Positions 1 through 12,200 of a stretch of DNA of 64,000 nt are shown piece by piece. Each line of letters begins with the position of its first letter. The first letter of the stretch is position 1. The stretch comes from Romanomermis culicivorax (lineage: Eukaryota > Nematoda > Enoplea > Mermithida > Mermithidae), in NCBI GenBank assembly GCA_963922205.1, contig CAWUHX010000173.1, positions 124,001 to 188,000 of the forward strand, read 5' to 3'. The translations under genes were made by a program, and so were the position numbers. The notes below the pieces were generated by a model. That model saw only the letters and a program-made list of their open reading frames with translations, made no database searches and had not been told where the DNA came from.

Positions 1-259
1 TTAAAGTGCGTGAGGGAACAAGATGTATTACTTGAAAATTTCAGTTACATTTGATAGAAAATGAGTAAGAAATTTCGATATGAAATACTTTTCTATTTCC
101 ACGGCAATTTGGCTAACTAGAGCAATGGTAATTTATGATTGATGATTTAACAAAGATTTAGCTGGAATTTAATGATTATAAGTTATAACTTTGCTAAAAA
201 AATTAATGAATCATTTGATACTATTTCTTATATCCGTAAACTGAATACAGAGACGGTTA

Positions 260-3200
260 CCCGATGAACTTATCTGCTGGGTGCATCGGTATCCCTGGAA
301 GAAAAGACCACGTAGAAGTTTGTTGCAATAAGAACAAGAGGTGGCCTCGTCCAAAGTACAATATTTGAAGCTATGATCCGAAGTAGAGGAGCAAGCCGGA
401 GAAATATTGTCCCTGAAATACAACTCGATAATTTCGACTCTGTTCTGCAAAATGTGTATAAGAAATTAGGAAGTCTGCAGTAATATGTCGTAAGAGTTCT
501 TTTGTCTTCTGGAGTCTCCTGCTTGTTAGGAACGGTTGTGTTGAAAATGGAACGTCAAAACTCGTGAACAGACGCAGTTAGACGTCGAACATGGGCGTAC
601 AGGAGAAAAAGGGAAACAGGGACACTGCATTTAAAATCGATCATTAGATCTTCAGAGCTGTTTGAAATTGTAAACAGATCATTAAAGTGCGCTTTCCGTT
701 CAAAAATAGAACTTTCTGCATGAAAGATGTCTCAAATGTAAATGAAAAACTGGAAGAACTCTACTATTTTCTTAAAACTATATCTGAATCAATCACATTC
801 TCTCCCTCAGATAGCTTGAATACAGGCACTACAATGAAAAATAGCTTCCTCAAAAAATAATTTTCTACCGATCTAACAACATTAAACCTTTGATATTACA
901 ATAAATATAGACCACGTAAAAAACATAGAACTTTCCGGAAAATTTGTATTTATTACCGAGGATTTCAAGTTTTGAACTTTAGGAGCGATTTTTCGTATAT
1001 TTAAATCTATATTTTTATGAATTTTAGGGCTAGAACTCACTTGGCAGTTTTTAGCGCATGTAGCCATTTTTCTTTGTTCTCTTTCGATTTAGTGAAGAAA
1101 TTGAAAACGGTTTCTTCATTTTGCTGCACCAAACTCCAGAAATGCGACCACTAAAATATACTTGAAGCAGTGATCGATCGGTCCCAAATTTTTCACAGGG
1201 ACCAGGCCGAGTCTATATACTAATAACATAATGGTTATAAGCATACATGCACAGCATAGAAATTCTGCTGGGGTACAGCCAGGACAGGGGGAGGAATACA
1301 AAATCTTTTTTCGTTCTTGATAATGAAAAGAAAGGTCTTAGAAAGGTCTTCTAACATCCGAACAGCATATTCTTACAACTATATCAGTTAGATATGTGAA
1401 ATAATTTACTTATACAGGACTTTTTAAAGTTTTAGAGTTACTCTGGCTTATGACGATTTTTTGGGGGGGGGGCTCGCCGACATTTTCCGACTACCAGCAA
1501 TAAAATAATTAAAGACGACCCATTAGTACGCACAGTATACATGAGAATAATAACGCGGAGCAGATTGATTGACGCTTGCTCCAGATATATGAACAAAGGA
1601 GCAAAGCTCGTTGTTTTTATGACTATGTTGAGGCAACTTTTTCCTGCTACTCGGGGCTTCAGTAAAAGTTAGGCTCGGTCTGGGTCTTGAACCCAGGACC
1701 TTGCGGCTACCATCTGCACACTCGAACCAACTGAGCCAACCGAGCAGCGGGAAAGGCGCTCTCTTTTTGCGACAATTTGTAGTTGAGGTGGCTGCTTTGG
1801 CCACTCTCAGCAACTAGTTGATAAGAAGCGTGCAGCAAAACCTTTCCAATTCAAGTCCAACTGTTTTTGTTCCAATTTCAATGAATTTGTGTTGAAATTT
1901 CATGCAAGAATATATGAATTTTCATGGAAGAATACACTAGTAGCGTATGAACTGACATGAAAAACATGAAACAACAGGTTTTCATGAAAAAATTTATCTC
2001 TCCAAAATTCTACATAAGATGCTGTACAACCTACATGCATAATGCTTGTATGAGGCTTGCAATTTTTAAAAAGTAGAATGATTTGTGGATGAAATGCTTA
2101 AAAAAGATGTGTCAAAAAATATGTCATTAAAAATATAAACTCTTACGTTACGTTATTGACATGTACAATGGAAGTATGTATTTCCTTATGTATAAACAAA
2201 GCAAAAATATCCAAAGAGACAGCTTCTGTTGAATTCTGGGTGCATTGTTTGATTTTTATGGGTGCATTATGGTACATATCTGGGTGCATTGTTCGATTTT
2301 TATGTTTAACTTACTCTTTCTCTTCTTCTGTTTGACCGGTTTAGAATTAAATTTTGAATTTTACATGATATCCTGTACATTTGTAACGACCAGTTCTTAA
2401 TGATACTTTACTTGATCCCAAAGAATGGATGGCGATGGACAAACAGGATGGGATACAAATATGGCAACGATAAAATAAACGCAAAATCGATGATCGCTTG
2501 CTCCTCGACAAAGAAACACACAATGCTTGCTTGCAAATAAAAACGAATCGCTTAATCGCTTCGGAAGTCTCGCTTTTACAACAAAAACGCTTGCAAATAA
2601 AAATGCTAGAATCGCAAAATCTGACGGAATCATGCTTAGCTTCTCTTTAAATACTGCTTCTGTGGCCACTCCTTTGGCTCGCAGGAGGTCTTGTTTCCGA
2701 CAATCTTCTTCCGCCAATTGCTGCTTCTTGCTTCTTTCGCTTCACTAGTTTAGTCACCCCTTCCAATGCTTTCCTGGTACCGTATGCTTCTCATGCTTCT
2801 CTTATGCTTGCTTCCTACTTAACCACGCCTCTGAGCTTCCGTATGCTTCTGTATCTATTTCCTCTGCATACACATGTTTTGTAGGGACCATCGCTACTGT
2901 CCACTTGAGACTGGTGTCTGGCGGGGCTTTTACTGTGTGGAGGTGTTGTTTACGATTTTTATGGGAAATTAATGTAGCAGTGGAATGTGTACTTTAGTGT
3001 AGATTCTAGGGGACCAGCTGCAGATGTGCAAATTAATTAGAGCATCTTAATTGGGTCAATAATGGCTACTGGAGTGAGGGGATGATCAAAATAAAGTACT
3101 TCACATGAATTTACAGGAATGTTTGGGTGTGAATCCCAGACACCCTTGGAATGATAGATTAAGAAATGAATTTATATTAATTAAACCAATATCACATAGT

Positions 3201-6200
3201 GTACAATATGTATTTACAGTACTGCATTAGCATGTATATTACACATTTTATATTATTATTGCATGAAATTTCATGATAAAACCAATGAAATTGGAATGAA
3301 AACAGTTGGACTTGAATTGGAAAAGTTTTGCTGCATGCTTCTTATGAACTGGTCCTAAAACTGACGAGCTTTGCTCCTTTGTTCATATATCTGGAGCAAG
3401 CGTCAATCAATCTGCACCACGCTATTATTCTCATGTATACTGTGCGTACTAATGGGTCGTTGTCAATTATTTTATTGCTGGTAGTCAGAAAATGTCAGCA
3501 AGCCCCCCCCAAGATCGTCATAAGCCGTTACTCTTTTGCAATCAAGTATGCCTTGTTTAAAAAAGTTGTTAAACTATAGCATCATTTCCATTTGTACGAT
3601 GATTTTCTCTTCCCTCTTGTTCATTTTGCTTTGTCAACTTCTCAATCATTGCTGGGGGAGTCAAATCTGGTGGGGGTCAGCAAGAATCTGCTAGGGGTCA
3701 AACCCACCCCATGTGCATGTATGGTTAGAATTATGGCTGATAAGAGTATCGAATATCAATGTCAGAAATGTGTTAAAGCCACAAATAAAGGATTATCATT
3801 CAGGACTAGTAATGTAGTGAGCCCCGATTGGAGTTAGTGACCTCCTGCTAATCGGCCTGACCTCTAAGATTTCCTCAATAAATGAATAAGAAGTAAATCA
3901 GAACTAATTTTCCCTACTGATTGACGCTGTTAGTTGAGGTGTAGGTTATCTCGATCTGTCACATAAGTCAATGTGTGAACAGGTCAAATAAAGCGATCCA
4001 ATCAGCCAGGTTCTCTATCAGTGCATTCTAAAAACGGTAGAGTGTTGCACAGTCCATAAATTGATTTTCAATATTGATTTTAAAAGTTGTCCAAAGTTAT
4101 GGAGTACACTATTATTTAGAATGATGAAAACACATGTTATGTTTCAAGGTTTTCCAGATCATTTTTCCAGACTTTTCGGAACAAAAATCAATACTCGTTA
4201 CATAAAATGGTAGAAATGTTTGTTCCATCAGAAGACCTGGGGCCAGTTTCATCAAAGCCACTTAAGCTGCAGCTTAACTCTATATGTTATATCATTGTCG
4301 TTAAGCTGCAGCTCAGCTCTAGCTTAACTCGTACACAAAACATGTCGAGAAAGTTAAGCTACAGCTGAGCTGCACCTTAACGGCAATGCTATAACATATA
4401 GAGTTAAGCTACAGCTTAAGCTGCAGCTTAACTATCTCGATATGTTTAGTGTACGAGTCAAGCTGTAGCTGCGCTGCACCTTAACTTTTCGTATAAAGAA
4501 ATGTTTCCATGGCGCATTGCGCGGATTTTACCCGAAAACTTTTCGTTCGATTATCGATTTTTTCAATCGACTAGAAAAAATTTCGCCTTTTGTTGGAACT
4601 TCGCCGATACTAGCAACTCGCAGATGCGATTTTTGGCACTTCGTTAGTTCGTTAAATTATTGAGCGAATTATGTTTATCACACTGATCAGTTTTGGAAGC
4701 TAGTCAAAAAGATGCTGCGACTAAAAAGCGGAAAAAGCGTACTTGGGAAGAAATTACTTCCTCATTAAATGAGGCGTTTCCTGAAGCAGTTCGTGACGTC
4801 AAGACTCGGCTAAAAATGATCCAATTTGAAAAGTTCGGCTAAAAAGCGACGCATGATCAAAAGAAGTGGGCGTCAGCAATGAGCGGCGGACCGCCATCTC
4901 CGGCCATACCCGAAACTAGCGATTTATAGTTTAATAAACTTCCAAAACTGCCTACACAAGCTACTGGCAAAGTCCCAACAAAAAACGAAATTTTTTCTAG
5001 TCGATAAACCACTACTAATGACTGTGAAAAAATCAATAATCGAACGAAAAGTTTTTGGATAAAATCCGGGCAATGCACTACGGAATCATTTTCTTCACAT
5101 GAAAAGTTAAGGTGCAGCTCAGCTGCAGCTTAACTCCAGCACAAAACATCGAGAAAGTTAAGCTGCAGCTTAAGCTGTAGCTTAACTGTATATGTTATAG
5201 CATTGCCGTTAAGGTGCAGCTCAGATGTAGCTTAACTTTCTTGACATGTTTTGTGTACGACTTAAGCTACAGCTGAGCTGCAGCTTAGCGACAATGGTAT
5301 AACATGTAGAGTTAAGCTGCAGCTCAGCTGGAGCTTAAGTCGCTTCGATGAAACCGTCCCTGAGCGATGTGCTGATGTTTTCAATCAGTCAGATAATGCC
5401 GCCAATATACTAGAAAATCGAAATTATCAACTATACATCAATAATTTCCCATAAATTTGGTCAAAACAACAACAATCAAATCAGCGTTGGAGTGGAAAAA
5501 GCACGTAAAATTCAGGAATCAGACAATCAACCAAAAATACAGATTCTTCGACCCGCAAGAACTTTGATCTTTGCTCAGTACAGATCAGGGGCTTCAAACA
5601 TTTATAACATTATAAAGCAGACATGATCATCAAAAATTATATTAAATTGATTTTAAAATATTTTCACAAGATTTTTTTTGATTCTGCGATTCGTAAGCTC
5701 TACATTTTTCCTGAAAATAAATTTTCTTTAGTATTATAGTGCATAACTTCCAACAATTCAATTTCAGCTGTCACATTGTTTCATTTCAGTGGCCGTCTAT
5801 TTTTAAGTAATTCTGTTTCAACTCTTTGATAGCTTCTTTGAGCCGAGAGTGGCAAAAAACAGATGCTTTGCACAATTGAGGAATGTGAGTGTTTAGATGT
5901 ACATTCTACAATTGTGTAAAGCAATCAAATGTTTCCCAAATAAAAATTTTTTTTAAACGTTTCTGCTCAAAAAGCTAATATAGCTGCTGTTTGAGTGCAA
6001 GTTAAAATGATTAATACTTATTGCAGTGACATTAGCGTTTTCAGTGGTGTACTCATACATAAATATCTCAAGGAGGGTTTTAGGACCTGTTGCATTACTA
6101 CTATACATACATTTTATGTATTTAAACAAATGTAATCTGTATCTAGCGGCTAAATGATCATCAAAATTCCAACTAAATTTGCCATCAACTGTATTTCGGC

Positions 6201-9200
6201 AGTAACGATTCGAAATATGGATACAGGATCAATGAAGAACTTCTGCTCAAACACAAACAATTGTATTAATGGTTTGAGTGTAACTTTATCGGAAAATGAG
6301 ACATTTAATGAAAGGTCAGTACAATAGTAAAACACGCTTATTCTAGATTTCATAATATTTGAAGAAGTTTTGTTAAAACTAAAGCATGTAGAGTTTATGT
6401 GGGAGTTCTACTTGAAGACGCTACAACTGTATGATCATCGCTTTCACTAGCTTATATTACAAAAATATCTCTCAAGGTATGTCAAGAACTCACAGGATTA
6501 TTGTTATCCGGAGAGAACTAGGTACCTTTGAAAAAAGAGATTACTAAACCATATCGTCATGTTATATAAAAAATCTTTCGAAAATCTGATTTGAAGTTGG
6601 AAGATCATCATGCGGCCGACCATCAGATCACAAAACAACTCGAAACTAAAAGTGATACCAAAAAATTCTCTTTTATGAGCAGAACAGTCAACATTCGGAA
6701 CAAACACTCTCAGCGTATAGTTTTCGTCAGTAATAATAGGGTATTTAAGCTTTATCTAGAAAATTTGATCTTGGAAAAATGTAAATTCGCTAGCCTTTTT
6801 GAACATGAACAGCAAAATATGAAATTCTGAACTTTTTCTAGATTTCCCTGTAGTGGCTTTTTTAATGTTTTTTTCTAATGTTCTTTTCCCTTCTGAAAAT
6901 GCTGCTCCAATTACAATATCATTATTCTTATTTTCAAACGTACTTTTGCAGTGCACTGTAACTCGCACGGAAAATTCAAAAAAATTAGGGTTAAGCAGAA
7001 TTTTCTGATATTCGTTTTAATTTCATCATGTACAATAAAATGATTGTAATACAAAGCATTTCTCATAATACAATTGCTTTAGGCGTTCTTCTATCAGAAC
7101 TGTAAATCCCACTGCATTACTAGCCTTCGGTTTCTGGACATCGTAATTGAAAGTAAGCTTAACGATCATCAAGTTTGCAAACATAATAGTGTGAGCTGAA
7201 AAGTTGGAATCCAAATTATTCTTCAAAAAACGTTTAGAGAAGCCCGTACAAGGTCCGGCAATTACTCGCTGGAACCGTGCCGGTAGACACTAGTAGTTAT
7301 TAATATCACACGAATCAAATAAAAAAATTTAGACTTAAAAAATCAAGGTGCAAGCCCCGGTTATATTCACTGCGCCGGGCTGGGCTGCGCCAGGCTGGCT
7401 TACACCACTGAGTATAACCGGAAATTGTTGCGCCGGCTTACGCCACAGTATAAACGAAATTGCGCCTCGCTACGCCAGCTTACGCTAGGCCTGGCGTAAG
7501 CCAGCGCGAGCAGGCGGTGCAAAAATCTTCTCGGCCAATTTTACGCCAGCTTAGGCCAACTTTGAAAATTTCGGCGCCGTATTTTTTGATTTCTAGTTTG
7601 ATTTCAAGCGAAATTTAGGGTTTTCCTGGATTTTCGAAGGCGGGGAAAATTTTTCGGAAAAGCTTTATTTTCCGTGAAATTTTGCTTAGTGCGAAACATT
7701 TTTTGATTTTCAGCGAATATTCGACCGATATTCATCTTCATCGGCCAATATTCATCACTTTCTAATGTTTTTTGCGTCGGAAAAAATTATGGTGATGTTT
7801 TTGAACCATCAAAATGGTGTTTTTCTTAATTTTCGCTCGCGCAATATTTTCTAATTTTCGACCGAATTTTCTTCATCCTTGAAGTTTTTGGGATGGGAAA
7901 AATTTTGGAAATATTTTTAAACCATAAAAAAGCGTATTTTCGATAAAGTCTCGCTGGCCAATTTTTGTCGAAATGGTCTCTTTCCTCTGTTTTCTATACA
8001 TGTAACAGGGACCCGAGGTCTGGGGGTCGGACGACTTCCAAGCCGGGGGTCACTAATTCCCCAAAATTGTGGAGGAAAGGTCTGTGAAGAAAAAAAAATC
8101 GATTTTTTCACCAGAAAAGTCCAAAAAACGGTTTTAAAAATAGTAATTTTTGTCTAAAATACGACAAAAAATTTATTTCTGGCGCCGAGAAAATTGACTT
8201 TTTTGACCATTTTTTGTTCAAAAATTTATATTTTCCAGTATTTTTCTGACCAAGAATATGGGCGTCCCTAGGACTACCATATGGCTAGCCATAGGATTGG
8301 AAAATCCCGGGGGCTTGCCCAATGACTTGCCATATGGCCGACGATTTCTGGGTGGGTTCCAATAGCACTTTCCCCCCACCTACATGATGTTTCTAACCCC
8401 AATAAAAGTTTTCATGATTTATTCATCAAGAAAGAGCATCTTTTTTCTGTGTGTTGTTTTATGAAATTTGAAACGGAGTGAATCGTGATGTTTTAATCAA
8501 AACGCGGCTTTTTCCAAAATTTGGTAAAATGTTGGAAATTTTTCGAGAATTGTTGTTCTGATTTCGATTCATATAATAAAAAACATCAAGAAGCATACGA
8601 CAAACTTATCTAGCGTAAGATTGATTATACTCCATACACCATGATGCGCTACGCCATGCCATGCTATGCTGCGCTACGACAGGCTGGGCTGGCCCAGCCC
8701 AGCGCAGCCTGCCGTAAGCGTAAGCCCAGCGTGGCGTAAGGAGAATAATCCAGCCTTCAGATACAAGATTAGTGAAACGCTAATGAAAGTGACGTTGAAA
8801 GTGATATAACGCACTAGAGGTTACAACTTACACCACGGTTTAATAAAGTCTGTGAAGATTTGGCAGTATTTTCGACGTCTTCGATGCGATATTCATCCAT
8901 CAACAAAAAATTTTTATAACTATAATGACTGGCCTCAAATAAAAAACAAATAATGAGATATTATGAATACAATGTCAATGATAATTTTCAGTTTGTCTTT
9001 TCAAATAGTTTTTTGTTTATATAATATCTTTAATAGAACTACAAACCAAGATCATTCTGGTCGTGAAGCAAAAAAACCTGACTTATGATTTCAAAACAGA
9101 TCAAATCTGAAGAAAAAACATGGTACTAATAAATGCAGACACAGAAACATTTTCATCTTACAATGAAAATAAAGACTTATAAAAGTGAAGAACGTCAAGT

Positions 9201-12200
9201 CGATTTTGAAAGACTGATAGATTAGTTTGGTAATTTTTTAGATTAGCTTGGTAATTTTTTTATTCGTTTAGAGCTTGGAGAAAAAATAAATTAGTCAAGA
9301 AGCTAGCAAGTTGTATTTTTAGTCAAATAAAAGAAAAAAGCAAATGCCACTGAGACTCACCCTAAGGGACTTACAAATCAACAAAACACGATCGAAAACG
9401 AACACGTATCTGAAACAGAAAATGACGATTCATAGCATAAAAACACTAGATTAGAAATGGAATTGGTAGTAGTAACGCAACTCGAAATTGTATTATATTA
9501 TAAGTTTGTAATTTATTGAATCTGTAGTAGAGCAGTACTACCACCTAGCGCGCGAGAACCGTTACATGGTGACCGTACCAGGGGACCCTTTGCCTGCCTC
9601 AGCAGGGGGAAGGATGTTGTGACGAGGGCGTCACACTTCCCTAGGAGGAGAATTGCACAACGAGTGCAATCGTGCATTTTTCTCTGAACCCGTAGACTTG
9701 ATGTTGTTCATCCAAGTCACGCGCCCAGGCCTGGATTTTCTTGACGGGCACTGCTGCAGCCGCAACAGGCGATGCAGGGTTGTGCAGTCGATAGTGGAGC
9801 AGCTACCACCCAGTGTGCGAGAACCATTATAATTACATCTATTTATATCACTAACTTCCTGTCGTGGTGAGTTGAAAACCCCTTAATGTTTATCTATGTA
9901 GGTATTTTTTTCGAACAATTAATTTTTATATGTAACCATGGATTTGTAAGTTGTGAAAGCTGTAAATTTCATCAGAATCTTGAAGAATGACTTTTTTATA
10001 AATATATCATTGACATAGATGTAACGGGACCCCGAGGTCTGAGGGGGGGGGGGGGGTCGGGCCACTTTTTAGGGCCGGGGTCAGTAATTCCCAAAATTTT
10101 GGGGGAGGGGTCCCAGAAGGAAAAAATCGATTTTTTCAGGAGCAAAGTTCGAAAAATAGTTTAAAAAATAGTAATTTCCCGATATAGACCGAAAAAAATC
10201 TATTCATGGCGCGAAGCGCCTGGAAAATTGACGTTTTCGACCATTTTTTGTTCGAAAATTGACATTTTTCAGTATTTTTCTAACCAAAAGTATGGGGGTT
10301 CCTAGACGCAAAAACTAACTAAAAAATTAATTTGTCAACAAAAGATTATATATGACAGATTGAGATCCATATAAATTTTTCAACAAATCATCTAAAAATC
10401 GTCTAATCATCAATCCGATGCTTAGATGCTTTGATCACAAATCCTACCTGTTTTTCGCTCTCCGGTCATTATCACCATGAGAAGAAACTTTCAATTCTCC
10501 GTCTTTCAATAATTTGCCGTAGTCGCATAATTCCGTGTTATTGGGCTAAATTTTTAATTAATATTGCACTATGATGATCGTAATTACGCAAAACTTGGAC
10601 ATTCTGCGATCATACCATATGCAAGTCGATAATCGAACGTTGTATATCCCGTATAATTTGCAATGTTTCGCAATCGCGCTTTACTTCGTTTATATACAGA
10701 GATAAATCCTAAAATTATAAGTTTTACGAGAGCAATATGAACAGGTTCAAAGAAATAATCATATACCTTTACAACCAGATCACTAAAATGAAGCATTTGC
10801 TCATACTTGTGAGCAGAAGTTTATGATGTATATGACATTAGATATGACTATGTTATTCCACTACGTTCCGCAGAATCACAATAATTATCAGCTCAAAAAT
10901 GAAACACAGAAGACTAGATCATTATATATATTGTTTTTGAGTTAGTTTAATCCTTGAAAATTTGCATACGTTGATATATTGGTACTGAGCAAAGAGGTAC
11001 GTACTGGTACTAGCCGATTTCTGCCGTACCTACTATCCAACTAGACATAGGCACTAACTGAGTTTTTATAACAGTAAGATATACACAGGGGTTTCCTGTA
11101 GAGTACGGATCATGCACTAATCAAGTGCGTATTATCCTATGTTGAAACATAAAAACTTGAGTGGAACCATGCCAAGCCGTACGCATGTGCTAGAGTAAAT
11201 ACTATCCAGGACACTTACTAATGATGTTCGACTGTATTAAATAGACTTTTTAAGTACATTTGTATATTTAGGTAATATTTTAGGTAAACCTGCGAATAAA
11301 AATTGTGTCTAACATGGATTATTGTGTCTTCGGCCCAGATATATAGCTATTCGATTTACAAAGCGTAGTTTGTTACATTCTGCGGCATTTTCAAGATTCT
11401 TACCAGCATAGCTTCGAGGCCCAAATGTGAAGAAACGTAATCGGGATGAGAATCAGGGGTATGCTTTACCATTTCCTAGGAACAAATGTATAGTTTGCCT
11501 CAAACACATCTGAAACTAAAGTTGACATCTCACCTTCAATAGAAGATGATATTTCAATACACGTTGCACAGGAACAGAAAGGACATCTTGTAAGCGAAAT
11601 TTGTTGGCATTCGCTACAATCTGACATTCCTATATAAGCATAAAATGATGAGTGACCTTAATATGCAATACTTCAAAGCTGTGAACTTATCCGCGATAAA
11701 AACGAAATGAAATAAACATGAAATCCGGAAATAAATCAAACGATGAGCAAATAGTAGTGATGTGCGCCAGAAAAATTTCCGTATCCGGATATCCGTGTTT
11801 TTTGCAGCTTCGGATATCCGGATATCACAAATAGTTCCAGATACAATGAAAAGATGTAAAGCCCAGTTCACACGGCGACATTTCTCCCGACATACATGTT
11901 GCGACACAGGGCCGTGCGCAGGATTTTTTCATGGGGGGGGGACTACATTTTTTTATTGAATAGCCCCAAAAAATGTTGATTTTACGCGATACACTGTGTG
12001 CATGCTGTCTTCTCTTCGCCTTCATCGTTTTTTTTATCTTCTATCTCTTGATCTTTTGTATTTTTCACTTTTCGTCCATTTCCACTCGAGTTTCAGTGGA
12101 GCGGATTGAAGGGAAAGCAGGCCTTCATCTTAAGCTGCACCAGAGCTTGTTTTTTGCAACTGTAATGTTTATCATACCTCGACTACAGATTTTTTTTTTA

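Larger units (their letters stand above)
1445..3526. mobile_element. hAT-like DNA transposon nested in the 1242-3723 element
   Basis: Starts GGCTTATGACGAT and ends with the inverse ATCGTCATAAGCC, with an exact 8-bp duplication GTTACTCT on both sides (1437-1444 and 3527-3534). The inverted termini extend for roughly 400 bp. The left one is interrupted by a roughly 200-bp tRNA-bearing insertion. An 8-bp duplication fits hAT, although P, Merlin or MULE elements are also possible. No transposase motif was recognised in the middle (short broken frames only), so it is probably non-autonomous. The matching unoccupied sequence can be read in the sister repeat at about 25,488-25,495. Confidence 0.8.
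1242..3723. mobile_element. hAT-like non-autonomous element, split by a younger element
   Basis: Terminal inverted repeat CATACATGCAC at the left and its inverse at the right, flanked by imperfect 8-bp duplications GTTATAAG (1234-1241) and GTTAGAAT (3724-3731). Without the 2.08-kb element inside it (1445-3526) it would be about 400 bp, the size of the related uninterrupted copy at 25306-25715. It contains several 'ctgctggggg' motifs near both ends. No coding capacity seen. It lies in intron 13 of the Vav gene. Confidence 0.75.

Noticed and set aside
7026..7226. Candidate exon for the middle of the Vav PH domain
   Set aside because: Frame and phase do not fit; the missing PH part was found at 1041-1150 instead.
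10767..10805. Possible extra 13-codon Vav exon between the DH-domain exons
   Set aside because: Splice-like ends exist, but joining exon 11404-11475 directly to 10616-10708 already gives an ungapped match to the DH domain, so the extra exon would insert unexplained residues.
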